Shown in pieces: positions 20,704 through 31,382 of a stretch of 64,000 nucleotides of DNA (the first letter of the stretch is position 1; each line of letters begins with the position of its first letter). Location: assembly GCF_021538675.1 (NCBI RefSeq), contig NZ_JAJUKH010000007.1, positions 1-64,000 on the forward strand, given 5' to 3'. The notes below the pieces were generated by a model that saw only the letters and a program-made list of their open reading frames with translations, made no database searches and had not been told where the DNA came from. The translations under genes were made by a program, and so were the position numbers. Origin of the DNA: Paenarthrobacter sp. AR 02. GTDB lineage: Bacteria; Actinomycetota; Actinomycetes; Actinomycetales; Micrococcaceae.

Positions 20704-21173
20704 TGCATGGTCTCCATGGGCGCATCCTTGCCCAGGAATTCAGACAGCAACTCACGCTGCAAACCGAACATCTCGGCTTTCTCCTCGGGCTCTGCATGGT
20801 CGAAGCCAAGCAGGTGGAGAATGCCGTGGGTGGTCAGGAGCAGCATCTCGTCCTGTGTCGGGTGTCCCGCGTTGCGCGCCTGCACCTCCGCCACCTGCGG
20901 GCAAATGGCGATGTCCCCAAGCATGCCTTGGGGCGTCGGCTTGTCCGGAGTACCCGGCGTCAGCTCGTCCATCGGTACCGAAAGGACGTCCGTGGCTCCG
21001 GGCTCGTCCATCAGCTCGATGTGCAGCTTCTCCATGGCAGGCTCGTCCACCAGCAGGATGGACAGCTCGGCCTGGGGATGGATGTAGAGACGCTCAAAGA
21101 TGAAGCGCGACAACGTCACCAGCTGGGCCTCGTCCACCGCGACGCCGGACTCGTTGTTTACTTCGATGCTCAT
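20700..21173 (-). CDS. ybeY: Endoribonuclease YbeY (rRNA maturation)
   Basis: Zinc-dependent RNase for 16S rRNA 3'-end maturation and 70S quality control, 157 residues. The signature metal site is THGILHLLGFDHAEPEE, with three histidines in the H-x3-H-x5-H pattern. Overlaps the genes on both sides by four bases. The phoH-ybeY-CNNM/CBS-era order is widely conserved in bacteria. Confidence 0.96.
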   Translation of the reverse strand: MSIEVNNESGVAVDEAQLVTLSRFIFERLYIHPQAELSILLVDEPAMEKLHIELMDEPGATDVLSVPMDELTPGTPDKPTPQGMLGDIAICPQVAEVQARNAGHPTQDEMLLLTTHGILHLLGFDHAEPEEKAEMFGLQRELLSEFLGKDAPMETMQ

Positions 21174-22249
21174 TTACGTTCTCCACGCTTGTGATGGGTG
21201 TTGGCGTCGGCGCGATGCGCCTCATCCCAGTTGCTGTAAGCCGAGACGATGTCCGCTACCAAACGGTGCCTGACGACGTCGGCGGCTTCAAGGATCGAGA
21301 AATTGACGTCGTCGATCCCCGTGAGGATTTCCCGGACGATGCGCAGGCCTGACGTCGCCCCGAACGGAAGGTCAATCTGGGTGACGTCTCCGGTGACTAC
21401 CATCTTGGATCCGAAACCGAGTCGGGTCAGGAACATCTTCATCTGTTCGGGTGTGGTGTTCTGCGCTTCGTCAAGAATGATGAAGGCGTCATTCAAGGTG
21501 CGGCCACGCATGTAGGCCAGGGGCGCTACCTCGATGGTCCCGGCGGCCATCAACCGCGGTATGGATTCAGGATCCATCATGTCGTGGAGGGCGTCGTACA
21601 GCGGACGAAGATAGGGATCGATCTTGTCGCTCAGCGTCCCGGGCAGGAACCCCAGGCGCTCCCCTGCTTCGACGGCGGGCCGCGTCAGGATGATCCTGCT
21701 GACTTCCTTCGTTTGCAGCGCCTGGACGGCTTTCGCCATGGCGAGGTAGGTCTTGCCCGTACCGGCGGGCCCGATCCCGAAGATGACCGTGTTGTCGTCG
21801 ATGGCATCAACATAGTTCTTCTGGTTCAGCGTCTTGGGGCGGATGGTCTTGCCCCTGCTGGAAAGAATGTTGTGGGTCAACACGTCTGCAGGATTTTGCA
21901 CTGATTGGGTGCGCAACAGTGAGACAAGTTGCTGGAGAACGTCAGGGGTCACCAGCGTACCCTTTGACACCAGCCCACGGACTTCCTCAAGCAGGCGCAT
22001 CACCCGGGAGATATCGGTGGACGGACCTGTCATGGAGAGCTCGTTGCCACGGACGTGGAAACTGACGCCTTCGAACTGATCCTCGATGTAGCGCAGGGCT
22101 TCATCGTGGCTTCCCAACGAGTGAACCATCTGGTCGGAGTTGTCGAACGTGACAATTTCCGTGCGCGTGCCCGGTAAGGTGTGCGGGAACTCAGTGGGCG
22201 GCAGGTTGCCGTTTCCGGTCCTGAGCCGTCCGTTCAAAGATTCACTCAT
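21170..22249 (-). CDS. PhoH family ATPase
   Basis: 359 residues. An N-terminal region of about 130 residues precedes the PhoH ATPase domain with Walker A GPAGTGKTYLA, the acidic FIILDEAQN (Walker B) and GDVTQIDLP. It is the PhoL/PhoH-like form that accompanies ybeY. The cellular role is not settled; links to RNA metabolism and phosphate starvation are proposed for the family. First gene of its operon. The 280-base gap upstream separates it from the divergent GerMN lipoprotein gene. Confidence 0.93.
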   Translation of the reverse strand: MSESLNGRLRTGNGNLPPTEFPHTLPGTRTEIVTFDNSDQMVHSLGSHDEALRYIEDQFEGVSFHVRGNELSMTGPSTDISRVMRLLEEVRGLVSKGTLVTPDVLQQLVSLLRTQSVQNPADVLTHNILSSRGKTIRPKTLNQKNYVDAIDDNTVIFGIGPAGTGKTYLAMAKAVQALQTKEVSRIILTRPAVEAGERLGFLPGTLSDKIDPYLRPLYDALHDMMDPESIPRLMAAGTIEVAPLAYMRGRTLNDAFIILDEAQNTTPEQMKMFLTRLGFGSKMVVTGDVTQIDLPFGATSGLRIVREILTGIDDVNFSILEAADVVRHRLVADIVSAYSNWDEAHRADANTHHKRGERK

Positions 22250-22529
22250 AGTGTTGGCCGTAGGGCCTGTTCTCCTCCGGTTCGATGGTGTCCTGGCAAT
22301 AATCCTACGCCAGCCCGTCCCTGATGGACCTCATCTGAGCCGTCCGTCCAAGCCACTAAGGGATGGCCGACATTTTGTCTCAACTCTGCATCAAGCCGGT
22401 ATCAATCATGTTTCAGTTGCTCCGGGCCCCCTCATTCCCGGCCGGCAGCCGTCGGTGGTGTGCCAAGCTGGCATAGCGGGTGGACAAAGCACCCCGCAGC
22501 CACGCCGACCCGGCAAAGGGTCTCCAACG

Positions 22530-23495
22530 ATGCACCGCAGGACAGGAATCCCCATCAGCAAGCCAGGAAACACCGCGCAGGGCGCACACAGGCGGAAGAA
22601 GTCCGCTTTTGCCGTGCCCGCGATGGTCTCTGTGCTGCTGCTCACCGGCTGCATCGCCGACGGGGCGGGAAACCAGGTTTCACCGAGCTCCCCTTCGCTC
22701 TCCGTGCAGGAGGCCCCGGCAAGCAACGCCCCCTTGGAAACCACGCAGGCCTCCACCAAAATCCCCGTGTACTGGATCGGCCGCAGCAAGGATGAGGTCT
22801 ACCTCTACCGCGAGTTCCGGGACATCGACGGTGACGACAATCCCGTAACCACCGCCTTGCGGATCATGATGGCGGAAAAGCCATTGGACCATGACTTCTT
22901 CACGCCGTGGCAGCAACCCAGCAGCCTGGCTACTTCCATATCGGGCAAGAACGTCATCACAGTGGACGTCTCCCGTGATGCTTTCAATTCGAATCTCGAC
23001 GCCGCCATGGCTCAGCGGGCCGTTCAGCAGTTGGTCTACACAGCCACTGCCGCGGCGTCGTCGTCGGGCCTTATCAATTCCGGCCAGCAGATCCAGGTGG
23101 TCATCCTGGTGGACGGCCACCCCGATTACATGGCGTTCGGGCAGGTGAAGCTGGGACAGCCGATGGCCCGTGACGCCTCCCTCGTGGCACCGGTGTGGAT
23201 CATCGATCCGCAGGAAGATGTCACGGTGCCGCCGGGCGCAGTGAAGTTCAACGGCCGCAGCACCGACAGCTCCAAAACCATCGCCTGGCAGATCCTCAGG
23301 GACAACGGCAAGGCCGAGAAAACGGGTCTGCTCAACGGACAGGCCAAGCCAACGGGCGAGCCGGGCCAGTACGGCGTCTTTTCTTTCAGCGCGACGTTGA
23401 AAGCCGGCAAGTACGAGCTGCGGGTCTCACAGGTCGACGCCGCAGGCAAAGTCATCGACTCCAGTACCGACACGCGACTGTTCGGCGTCGGCTAG
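22530..23495 (+). CDS. GerMN domain lipoprotein
   Basis: 321-residue predicted lipoprotein: basic N terminus, hydrophobic stretch and lipobox LLTGC with Cys41. A GerMN domain follows (about 75-190), then a C-terminal Gmad2-like beta domain (about 210-320, from APVWIIDPQEDVTVPPG). The start is the ATG at 22530 with AAAGG upstream. GerMN domains occur in spore germination and in LpqB-like envelope proteins; the role here is unknown but must be outside the membrane. It converges on rsmE with a 14-base gap. Confidence 0.85.
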   Translation: MHRRTGIPISKPGNTAQGAHRRKKSAFAVPAMVSVLLLTGCIADGAGNQVSPSSPSLSVQEAPASNAPLETTQASTKIPVYWIGRSKDEVYLYREFRDIDGDDNPVTTALRIMMAEKPLDHDFFTPWQQPSSLATSISGKNVITVDVSRDAFNSNLDAAMAQRAVQQLVYTATAAASSSGLINSGQQIQVVILVDGHPDYMAFGQVKLGQPMARDASLVAPVWIIDPQEDVTVPPGAVKFNGRSTDSSKTIAWQILRDNGKAEKTGLLNGQAKPTGEPGQYGVFSFSATLKAGKYELRVSQVDAAGKVIDSSTDTRLFGVG

Positions 23496-23509
23496 GACCC
23501 GCCGGCGTC

Positions 23510-24283
23510 CTACCAGCGGCCAAGGACATCACTGGCGAGAACGACGGCGGCTGGTCCCGCCGTCGACGACCGCAGGACATGGTGTCCCAACAGTGCCGTA
23601 ACGGCTCCGGCGTCACTGAGCCGGGTGACTTCACGGGGTGAGATTCCGCCCTCCGGCCCAACGATCAGCAACACTTCCCGGGGTGATCCCGGATCTGAGC
23701 CATCCGGCACGCCCGACTCCTCCAGGACGGTCCGCAAGGGGTTCTTGGCATCTTCGTGCAGGATGATGGCCAGGTCCGCAGCAGCGACGACTTTCGCCAA
23801 GGCCGCAGTATCCACGATGGGGCGAACCTGCGGGATGTGTGACCTCCGTGCCTGTTTCGCTGCGGCGCCAACCACCGATTGCCACTTAGCATGTGCCTTT
23901 GCGGCCCGATCACCCTTCCATCGGACAATGGAGCGTTCGGACTGCCACGGAACCACCGCGTCAATGCCGAGTTCGGTGGCCGTTTCGACGGCAAGTTCGT
24001 CACGGTCCCCTTTGGCAAGCGCCTGGACGAGGACCAGGCGAACGGCCGGCTGCTCTTCGAAGACGACGTCCGAGGCCGTCACAGCCAAAGTGCCGGAACC
24101 GGCCTCGGAGACAGTACCCGTCAGACGGGTACCGGCGCCATCGGCGATGTCTACCTGTTCACCCACTGCCAAGCGTTTGACGGTGACCGCGTGGCGTGCC
24201 TCCGGGCCTTCCAGGACAAAGACAGAACCAGGCCCCAGGTGGCTGAGGTTGCCAGCCTGGGTGAAGAAGACGGGGTTGCTCAC
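23510..24283 (-). CDS. rsmE: 16S rRNA (uracil-1498-N3)-methyltransferase
   Basis: SPOUT-class methyltransferase acting on U1498 of 16S rRNA, 257 residues. An N-terminal PUA-like domain is followed by the knotted SAM-binding domain with LLIVGPEGGISPREV and the final LGHHVLRSSTAGPA. It starts two bases after the dnaJ stop, in the usual hrcA-dnaJ-rsmE order. Confidence 0.96.
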   Translation of the reverse strand: MSNPVFFTQAGNLSHLGPGSVFVLEGPEARHAVTVKRLAVGEQVDIADGAGTRLTGTVSEAGSGTLAVTASDVVFEEQPAVRLVLVQALAKGDRDELAVETATELGIDAVVPWQSERSIVRWKGDRAAKAHAKWQSVVGAAAKQARRSHIPQVRPIVDTAALAKVVAAADLAIILHEDAKNPLRTVLEESGVPDGSDPGSPREVLLIVGPEGGISPREVTRLSDAGAVTALLGHHVLRSSTAGPAAVVLASDVLGRW

Positions 24284-24285
24284 CG

Positions 24286-25413
24286 CTACAGGTTACCGAG
24301 CTTGTCCCGCAGTTTGGCGAACATGCCGCCGCTGGCAACGAGCTTTCCCTCGGTGAACTGCTCTCCGCGCAGTTTGGCGAGCTGCTGGAGCAGCTCCTCC
24401 TGGGCGGCGTCGAGCTTGGTAGGCGTTTCGACGTGCAAATGCACCTTGAGGTCGCCTCGTCCATAGCCGCGAAGGTGGGTGACGCCAAGCCCGCGAAGAG
24501 TGATGATTTCGCCTGACTGGGTTCCCGCCTTGACGTCGATGTCCTGCGCTCCGTCGAAGGTGTCCAGCTGAAGTTCCGTACCCAGGGCGGCGGCTGTCAT
24601 CGGCACGCTCAGGGTCGCGTGCAGGTCGTCGCCTTCACGCATGAACATGGAGTCGTTGTTGACCCGGATTTCGACGTAGAGATCGCCGGCCGGTCCGCCG
24701 GCGGGGCCGGCTTCGCCCTGGCCGGACAACTGGATCCGGGTACCGGTGGCCACACCGGCAGGAACCTTGATGGTGAGGGAACGACGACTGCGGATGCGAC
24801 CCTGCCCGCTGCACTCGTTGCAGGGATCCTTGATGACCGTGCCGAAGCCCTCGCAGGAGCCACAGGGTGCCGTGGTCATGACCTGGCCGAGGATGGACCG
24901 GACAGCCCGCTGGACCTGGCCGCTGCCACCACAGATGTCACACCGTTCAGGATGGGTACCAGGGCGGCAGCAACTGCCATCACAAGTGGGGCACACAACG
25001 GCTGTGTCGACTTCGAGCTTCTTGTTGACGCCGAATACCGCATCCTTGAGGTCGATGCGGACGCTGATGAGGGCGTCCTGCCCGCGCCGGACCCGGGAAG
25101 CCGGGCCGCCATGGCCGCCGCCGCCGCCAAAGAAGGTGTCGAAAATGTCCTGGAAGGCGAAGCCCTGGCCGGAATAGCCGCCGCCGAAGCCGTTTTCGGT
25201 TCCGTTTTCATTACCGGTGGCGTCGTAGACACGGCGCTTCTGCGGGTCCGACAACACCTCGTAGGCGTGGGTCACTGCCTTGAACTGCTCCGCGACATCT
25301 TCCCCGGGGTTGACGTCCGGGTGAAGTTTCCGCGCCAACTTGCGGTACGCCTTTTTGATCTCTTCCCCGGTGGCTTCCGGAGAGACTCCCAAAACGTCAT
25401 AGTGGCTGCTCAA
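24286..25413 (-). CDS. dnaJ: Chaperone DnaJ (DnaJ2 type)
   Basis: Hsp40 co-chaperone that stimulates DnaK. 375 residues: a J domain (1-70) with the HPD motif (LHPDVNPG), a Gly/Phe-rich linker (about 75-105), a four-repeat zinc domain and two C-terminal substrate domains. The zinc repeats are [24 protein letters not shown] and CNECSGQG. The first ends in Cys where Gly is usual. It lies behind hrcA and the CIRCE operator, so it is heat-shock controlled. Confidence 0.97.
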   Translation of the reverse strand: MSSHYDVLGVSPEATGEEIKKAYRKLARKLHPDVNPGEDVAEQFKAVTHAYEVLSDPQKRRVYDATGNENGTENGFGGGYSGQGFAFQDIFDTFFGGGGGHGGPASRVRRGQDALISVRIDLKDAVFGVNKKLEVDTAVVCPTCDGSCCRPGTHPERCDICGGSGQVQRAVRSILGQVMTTAPCGSCEGFGTVIKDPCNECSGQGRIRSRRSLTIKVPAGVATGTRIQLSGQGEAGPAGGPAGDLYVEIRVNNDSMFMREGDDLHATLSVPMTAAALGTELQLDTFDGAQDIDVKAGTQSGEIITLRGLGVTHLRGYGRGDLKVHLHVETPTKLDAAQEELLQQLAKLRGEQFTEGKLVASGGMFAKLRDKLGNL

Positions 25414-25463
25414 AGTCGGTATCTCTTCCTTGTTGTACTGCGGATGTTTCCTCAGGCCGGTGT

Positions 25464-26471
25464 TCAGCCGCCGAGAATGCGGGAAAGGTATCTGGCCACG
25501 GCCCGGACTGCGGCCATGGTGGTGGGATAGTCCATGCGGGTAGGGCCAAGGATCCCAACCTTGGCTCCGGAACCGTAGCCGGTGGCCACGACGGAAGCCT
25601 CGGCCAAACCGTCGTACGGATTCTCCCGGCCGATGCTTACTGACACGCCGCGCGGATCATCGCCCATATCGGACAACAACCGCAGCATGACGACTTGTTC
25701 CTCAAGGGCTTCAAGCACCGGACCGATGCTCAAGGGGAAGTCCACATTGGAGCGGGCCAGGTTGGCGGTGCCTGCCATCAAAATGCGCTCTTCACGACTG
25801 TTGTCGCTCAGTGACTGCAGGCCGTGCGCAAGAGTCTGGGCCAGGCCGCGAAGCTCGGGCGGGCAGAGGGCCACTACCGATGGAAGGACCTGTGGGAGAA
25901 GGTCCAGTTGCGTCCCGGCTATGCTTCCAAGGAAACGGGACCTCAGCAGCATCAATGCCTCGTTCGCAACATCTGATCCGGCATCGATGACCTTCTGGCC
26001 AACGCTGCCCGTGTCCGCGATGAGGACCACCAGGACCTGCTTTGGCGCAAGCAGCACGAACTCGACGTGGCGGACGACCGCCCGGCTCGAGTGCGGGTAC
26101 TGCACGACGGCGACCTGGTTGGTCAGCTGGGAAAGGAGCCTTACGGTCCGCTCAAGAATGTCGTCCACGTCATCCGGGCCCTCGAGCAGGGAGTGGATGG
26201 CACGGCGCTCCGCCGCGGAAAGTGGCTTTACCTGGGAGATACGATCCACAAACAGGCGGTAGCCCTTGTCCGTGGGAATGCGTCCTGCGCTGGTGTGAGG
26301 CGCCGCGATGAGGCCCTCTTCCTCCAGGACAGCCATGTCGTTCCGGATAGTGGCACTGGAAACACCGAGGTGGTGGCGCTCGACAAGGGCTTTGGATCCA
26401 ACGGGTTCCCGGGAATGCACGTAGTCTTCAACGATGGCACGCAGCACTTCCAACTTGCGTGGCTCACTCAT
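25464..26471 (-). CDS. hrcA: Heat-inducible transcription repressor HrcA
   Basis: Represses the heat-shock operons through CIRCE sites. 335 residues from the ATG at 26471, which is preceded by a strong AGGAGGTGG site; the frame is open further upstream but without support. The N-terminal winged helix contains [18 protein letters not shown], and a GAF-like domain follows. A CIRCE element lies at 26544-26570, so the gene represses itself and dnaJ. Confidence 0.97.
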   Translation of the reverse strand: MSEPRKLEVLRAIVEDYVHSREPVGSKALVERHHLGVSSATIRNDMAVLEEEGLIAAPHTSAGRIPTDKGYRLFVDRISQVKPLSAAERRAIHSLLEGPDDVDDILERTVRLLSQLTNQVAVVQYPHSSRAVVRHVEFVLLAPKQVLVVLIADTGSVGQKVIDAGSDVANEALMLLRSRFLGSIAGTQLDLLPQVLPSVVALCPPELRGLAQTLAHGLQSLSDNSREERILMAGTANLARSNVDFPLSIGPVLEALEEQVVMLRLLSDMGDDPRGVSVSIGRENPYDGLAEASVVATGYGSGAKVGILGPTRMDYPTTMAAVRAVARYLSRILGG

Positions 26472-26543
26472 TGCTCCACCTCCTGACGACGTCCGTGGTC
26501 GTGGCGACCGGTGACTGCGGCACGCCCGCCGGCGCCTCCGCAC

Positions 26544-26570
26544 TTAGCACTCAACATGCCCAAGTGCTAA
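26544..26570. promoter_or_regulatory. CIRCE operator (HrcA binding site)
   Basis: TTAGCACTC (26544-26552), nine bases, then AAGTGCTAA (26562-26570). This matches the CIRCE consensus TTAGCACTC-N9-GAGTGCTAA at 17 of 18 positions. It lies 73 bases upstream of the hrcA ATG. A -10-like CATAAT (minus strand) is close by at about 26580. Confidence 0.95.
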
Positions 26571-26701
26571 CAAGTCTATTATGGGCCACCCCGTTGCTAG
26601 CATTGAAAACGCCCTATTCAGCTTCCAGCGTGCAGGTTCGGCAGCCTCGCAACCCAAACGGCAACCCCACCCACCAAGTACTCAAAGGTAGGAAATATCC
26701 C

Positions 26702-27553
26702 TTGGCTTTCGACAACTGGGGTCCACAGGATCTGACCGCTCCCGCCAAACGCCAGCTTCCCGAGGTAGCGGTCCAGCGGGGAATGGTCCTCGAGGACGTC
26801 CAGTCAGGCTGGGTGGGTGAAGTGACCAGGGTGGAGAAAACCGGCGGCATGCATATCGTGTCCCTGGAGGACCGGCGAGGTAAGTCCAAATCGTTCCAGC
26901 TGGGATACGGCTTCCTGCTTGAAGGCCAGCCTATCCGCCTGATGCCTCCGGCAGTCCGGCAGTCGCCGTCGTCCGTCCAGACGGGCCGGACCGCCTCCGG
27001 TTCCGTGCGGGTGCGAGGCCAGCGCGCGCAGGTGGCCAAAGCCAGCCGCATCTGGGTGGAAGGAAAGCACGACGCCGAACTGGTCGAGAAGGTCTGGGGT
27101 GACGATCTCCGGGTCGAAGGGATCGTGGTTGAACCCTTGCATGGCGTGGACGACCTCGCGTCGGCCATCGCGGACTTCAACCCCGGCCCGGACCGCCGCC
27201 TCGGGATCCTCGTGGACCACCTCGTCCAGGGATCGAAAGAATCCCGCATCGCCGCCGAGGCCATGGCATGTCCCGGAGCCGCTGGGAATGTCCTCATTGT
27301 GGGACACCCATACGTGGACGTGTGGCAGGCCATCAGGCCCAAGGTCCTGGGTATTGAGCAATGGCCCACAGTGCCGCGCGGCATGGATTGGAAAACGGGC
27401 GTCCTCCGCGCGTTCGGCTGGCCGCATGAGACCGCCGAGGACATCGGATTGGGCTGGCAAAGGCTGCTGGGCGCCGTACGGAGCTACGCCGACCTTGAAG
27501 CATCCCTGCTGGGCCGTGTTGAGGAAGTCATCGACTTCCTGACGGCCCCCTAA
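26702..27553 (+). CDS. DUF3097 family protein
   Basis: Cytoplasmic actinobacterial protein of unknown function, about 283 residues. I take the TTG at 26702 (product beginning with AFDNWGPQDLTAPA after the start residue), with AGGAAA upstream. In-frame starts further up are possible but would enter the hrcA promoter and CIRCE region. Residues about 115-225 have a Toprim-like look (RIWVEGKHDAELVEKVWGDDL, then GILVDHLVQGSKESRIA). This hints at nucleic-acid or nucleotide work, which is inference. Divergent from hrcA. Confidence 0.8.
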   Translation: MAFDNWGPQDLTAPAKRQLPEVAVQRGMVLEDVQSGWVGEVTRVEKTGGMHIVSLEDRRGKSKSFQLGYGFLLEGQPIRLMPPAVRQSPSSVQTGRTASGSVRVRGQRAQVAKASRIWVEGKHDAELVEKVWGDDLRVEGIVVEPLHGVDDLASAIADFNPGPDRRLGILVDHLVQGSKESRIAAEAMACPGAAGNVLIVGHPYVDVWQAIRPKVLGIEQWPTVPRGMDWKTGVLRAFGWPHETAEDIGLGWQRLLGAVRSYADLEASLLGRVEEVIDFLTAP

Positions 27554-27674
27554 AGCAGCCACCCCGAACCACCGCAACAGCAGTGCCAACGGGGAGTTGG
27601 TCCAGAGAAGCGGGCTCGTGCCGGTATTCTGGGACAGCAACACCGCAGCATCTTTACAGCAAAGGGAAGACACC

Positions 27675-28088
27675 GTGGCAGAGAACGCTCCTGAAGAACC
27701 GGGCAGCGCCGCAGGGCGGCCCCAGTACCATGGCGCGCCAGCCAATGCACTGCCCCTGACGGCCGGCGAAGACCGGCAATGGGCTACCTTGGCGCACTTT
27801 GGTGGCATCCTGGGCTGCTTGCCTTCCCTGCTGATCTACCTGATCTTCCGGGACCGGGGACCCTTCACTGCACAGGAATCCAAGGAAGCGCTGAACTTCA
27901 CCCTTCCTCCGACCATCGCAGCGGTCCTCGCCAACATCCTCGTACTGCTTCCAGTGGTCGGCAACATTTTCGCCGTGATCGCGACCGGCATTTGGGTAGC
28001 CCTGACGTGCTTCTCAGTTTCAGCCGGAATCCGCGTGAACCACGGCCAGCCGCACCGCTACAAACTGAATTTGCGCTGGATCAAGTAG
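27675..28088 (+). CDS. DUF4870 domain membrane protein
   Basis: 137 residues from the GTG at 27675, with AAAGGGAAG upstream. A hydrophilic N terminus of about 30 residues is followed by the DUF4870 domain. That domain begins WATLAHFGGILGCLPSLLIY and has about three membrane segments, ending in a short cytoplasmic RYKLNLRWIK tail. Function unknown. It may be co-transcribed with the DUF3097 gene 121 bases upstream. Convergent with hemW. Confidence 0.85.
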   Translation: MAENAPEEPGSAAGRPQYHGAPANALPLTAGEDRQWATLAHFGGILGCLPSLLIYLIFRDRGPFTAQESKEALNFTLPPTIAAVLANILVLLPVVGNIFAVIATGIWVALTCFSVSAGIRVNHGQPHRYKLNLRWIK

Positions 28089-28139
28089 CTGCCTGACCAG
28101 CAGGAGAGCCCCGGCAGTGCTGCCAGACGGCCGTGAGGC

Positions 28140-29369
28140 TCAGTCCGGGAGGATCCTGCGGACCACTGCGTCTGCCAGCAGGCGACCCTTCAACGTGAGG
28201 ACCAAGCGGCCCTTGAAGGCCTGGATTGGGTCAACCAGTCCGTCTGCGATCAACCCGGCCATTGCGTGCCGTCCCACGGCGTCCATGGCATCGACAGCCA
28301 GGCCTGTACCCAGACGGGCTTCGAGCATGATGCGCTCCACCTCGCGCGTGTCAGGGTCCAGCGTCTCCCTGCCTGCCGCCGGCGAGCTTCCCGCTCCCAG
28401 TCGTGAAGCATAAGCCGTTGGATGCTTGACGTTCCACCAGCGCACACCGCCTACATGGGAGTGCGCGCCGGGGCCCACGCCCCACCAGTCATCTCCACGC
28501 CAGTAAGCAAGGTTGTGGCGGCATGCCTGCTCCGGAGAGCGCGCCCAGTTGCTGACCTCGTACCAGGCCATCCCCGCCGCTGAGATGAGTTCATCGGCAA
28601 GTTCGTATTTCGCGGCGTGATCGTCGTCGTCGATGCCGGGCACCTCGCCTCGACGGATTTGCGCAGCAAGCTTGGTGCCGTCTTCCACGATCAACGCGTA
28701 GGCGCTGATGTGGTCCGGTTCGTACGACAAGGCCGTTTCGAGGGAAACCCTCCAGTCCTCCATGGACTCCCCCGGGGTCCCATAAATGAGGTCCAGGCTG
28801 ACGGCGAGTCCGGCGTCGCGGGCCCACTGCACCACCAACGGAACGCGGCTGGGTGTGTGCGTCCGGTCCAGCACTTTGAGGACATGCGGCACTGCGGACT
28901 GCATGCCGAAGGAGACCCTGGTGAATCCGGCGTCCGCGAGCAGCTTCAACGATTCGGGCGTGACGGAGTCAGGATTGGCCTCGGTGGTCACTTCCGCGCC
29001 GGGTTCCAGCCCCCACGTCCCAACCGCGGAACGCAGGATCCTTGCCAGGTCCTCGGCTGGAAGCAGGGTTGGGGTACCACCGCCGAAAAAGACGGTACTC
29101 AGGGGGCGCGCCGGAACCGACGAGGACTCGAGCGCCTTTGCGGCGAAGTCGAGCTCCGAGATGGCGGTACTGGCATATGCATCCTGCGAGGCACCACCGC
29201 CCAGTTCCGTCGCGGTGTAGGTATTGAAATCGCAATAGCCGCAACGCACGGCACAAAAAGGGATATGGACGTACAGCCCGAACTTGCGGTGCTCGACGCC
29301 CGCCAACACCTGCGGAGGCAGAACGCCATCCGCAGGTGCTGGATCGCCCAAAGGAAGGACGCTGGGCAT
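28140..29369 (-). CDS. hemW: Radical SAM heme chaperone HemW
   Basis: Radical SAM protein formerly called oxygen-independent coproporphyrinogen III oxidase-like, 409 residues. The 4Fe-4S motif CAVRCGYC has cysteines 39, 43 and 46. FFGGGTPTLLP, EANPDS and SFGMQSAVPHVL follow. The C-terminal HemW domain is present. The extra cysteine of true HemN is absent, which fits a heme chaperone. Its ATG directly abuts the lepA stop (TAAATG), so the two are coupled. Confidence 0.94.
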   Translation of the reverse strand: MPSVLPLGDPAPADGVLPPQVLAGVEHRKFGLYVHIPFCAVRCGYCDFNTYTATELGGGASQDAYASTAISELDFAAKALESSSVPARPLSTVFFGGGTPTLLPAEDLARILRSAVGTWGLEPGAEVTTEANPDSVTPESLKLLADAGFTRVSFGMQSAVPHVLKVLDRTHTPSRVPLVVQWARDAGLAVSLDLIYGTPGESMEDWRVSLETALSYEPDHISAYALIVEDGTKLAAQIRRGEVPGIDDDDHAAKYELADELISAAGMAWYEVSNWARSPEQACRHNLAYWRGDDWWGVGPGAHSHVGGVRWWNVKHPTAYASRLGAGSSPAAGRETLDPDTREVERIMLEARLGTGLAVDAMDAVGRHAMAGLIADGLVDPIQAFKGRLVLTLKGRLLADAVVRRILPD

Positions 29370-31223
29370 TTACTTCTTGGCCTTGTCCTTGGACTCGTCG
29401 GTGGTCAGGGCGGCGATGAACGCCTCCTGGGGCACCTCCACGCGGCCCACCATCTTCATGCGCTTCTTGCCTTCCTTCTGCTTCTCGAGCAGTTTGCGCT
29501 TACGGGTGATGTCACCGCCGTAGCACTTGGCAAGAACGTCCTTGCGGATGGCCCTGATGCTTTCACGCGCAATGATGCGCGAACCAATGGCCGCCTGGAT
29601 CGGCACTTCAAACTGCTGGCGCGGAATAAGTTCGCGGAGCTTGGCCGTCATCATCACGCCGTAGGCGTACGCCTTGTCACGGTGTGTGATGGCACTGAAC
29701 GCATCTACTTGCTCACCCTGGAGCAGGATGTCGACCTTCACGAGGTCGGCGACTTGTTCGCCGTCGGCCTTCCAGTCCAGCGAAGCGTACCCACGGGTCT
29801 TGGACTTCAGGAGGTCGAAGAAGTCGAACACGATTTCAGCCAGCGGGATCCAGTAACGGAGCTCCACGCGGTCCTCGGACAGGTAGTCCATGCCCTTCAT
29901 CTGCCCACGACGGCTCTGGCACAGTTCCATGATGGAGCCGACGAACTCGTTTGGCGCAAGGATGGTGGCCGAAACCATTGGTTCACGGACCTCGGAAATC
30001 TTTCCCGTGGGGTATTCGCTGGGGTTCGTCACGTGGACAACTTTCTTGTCCTCAAGCGTTACCTCGTATTCCACGTTGGGAGCGGTGGAAATGAGATCCA
30101 GGTTGTACTCACGCTCAAGGCGCTCCCTGGTGATTTCCAGGTGCAGCAATCCGAGGAAGCCCACACGGAATCCGAAGCCCAGCGCAGCCGACGTCTCGGG
30201 TTCGTAAACGAGCGCGGCATCGTTGAGCATCAGCTTTTCGAGGGCATCGCGAAGCACCGGATAGTCCGTGCCATCCAGCGGATACAGGCCGGAGAAGACC
30301 ATGGGTTTCGCGTCCGCGTAGCCGCTCAAGGACTCCGAAGCAGGTTTGGCCAGATTGGTGACAGTATCGCCCACCTTGGACTGGCGAACGTCCTTCACAC
30401 CGGTGATCAGGTACCCCACTTCACCCACGCCGAGGCCCTTGGACGGTGTGGGTTCCGGGGAACTCACACCGATTTCCAGGAGCTCGTGCGTGGCCCGGGT
30501 GGACATCATCTGGATTCGCTCACGGGGGTGCAGCATGCCGTCAACCACCCGGACGTAGGTGACCACGCCACGGTAGGTGTCATACACGGAGTCGAAAATC
30601 ATGGCACGGGCCGGAGCGTCCGGGTCACCCACGGGCGCGGGGAGGTCTCGGACAATTTTGTCCAGCAACGCCTCGACGCCCACGCCGGTCTTACCGGAAA
30701 CCTTGAGGACGTCTTCGGGGTCGCCACCAATAAGGTTCGCCAGCTCCGCAGCATACTTCTCCGGCTGCGCTGCCGGAAGGTCGATCTTGTTCAGTACCGG
30801 GATGATGGTGAGGTTGTTTTCCATGGCCAAGTACAGGTTGGCCAAGGTCTGGGCCTCGATACCCTGCGCGGCGTCGACCAGGAGAACCGCGCCTTCACAG
30901 GCGGCCAAGGACCGGGAGACCTCGTAGGTGAAGTCCACGTGGCCGGGGGTGTCGATCATGTTGAGTGCATAGCTGGTGCCATCGAGCTCCCAAGGCATGC
31001 GAACAGCCTGGGACTTGATGGTGATGCCGCGCTCACGTTCGATGTCCATACGGTCCAGATACTGGGCCTTCATGTCGCGCTGTTGAACGACGCCGGTGTA
31101 CTGCAGCATGCGGTCGGCCAGGGTGGACTTACCGTGGTCGATATGGGCAATGATGCAGAAGTTCCGGATGATGGCCGGATCTGTTGCGGCGGGCACCGGT
31201 GCGGTGCGGGCCATGGGAGACAC
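29370..31223 (-). CDS. lepA: Elongation factor 4 (LepA)
   Basis: Translational GTPase that binds ribosomes. 617 residues including a 15-residue extension. The P loop is [10 protein letters not shown]2/G3 are RERGITIKS and DTPGHVDF, and G4 is NKIDLP. The C-terminal LepA-specific domain ends at residue 600 or so ([33 protein letters not shown]). The GTG start has AAGGA six bases upstream. Divergent from the PemK-like gene. Confidence 0.98.
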   Translation of the reverse strand: MSPMARTAPVPAATDPAIIRNFCIIAHIDHGKSTLADRMLQYTGVVQQRDMKAQYLDRMDIERERGITIKSQAVRMPWELDGTSYALNMIDTPGHVDFTYEVSRSLAACEGAVLLVDAAQGIEAQTLANLYLAMENNLTIIPVLNKIDLPAAQPEKYAAELANLIGGDPEDVLKVSGKTGVGVEALLDKIVRDLPAPVGDPDAPARAMIFDSVYDTYRGVVTYVRVVDGMLHPRERIQMMSTRATHELLEIGVSSPEPTPSKGLGVGEVGYLITGVKDVRQSKVGDTVTNLAKPASESLSGYADAKPMVFSGLYPLDGTDYPVLRDALEKLMLNDAALVYEPETSAALGFGFRVGFLGLLHLEITRERLEREYNLDLISTAPNVEYEVTLEDKKVVHVTNPSEYPTGKISEVREPMVSATILAPNEFVGSIMELCQSRRGQMKGMDYLSEDRVELRYWIPLAEIVFDFFDLLKSKTRGYASLDWKADGEQVADLVKVDILLQGEQVDAFSAITHRDKAYAYGVMMTAKLRELIPRQQFEVPIQAAIGSRIIARESIRAIRKDVLAKCYGGDITRKRKLLEKQKEGKKRMKMVGRVEVPQEAFIAALTTDESKDKAKK

Positions 31224-31382
31224 GCAGGATCCTTACTGTCGATACTCACACGGCAATTCCGCGAACTGGGCATAGGCCAGCCGGAATGCGCCGCGCATCT
31301 GATCCTCCAGTCTCCCACGAACCAGCGGTTCACCGTACATTGCCGGCACAGACCGGTACCGGCCCGGTTGTAGCGTTGTCAC

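Noticed and set aside
28617..31373. A 918-codon plus-strand open frame opposite hemW and lepA
   Set aside because: It is antisense to two well-recognised genes, has no family signature and arises from high-GC codon bias.
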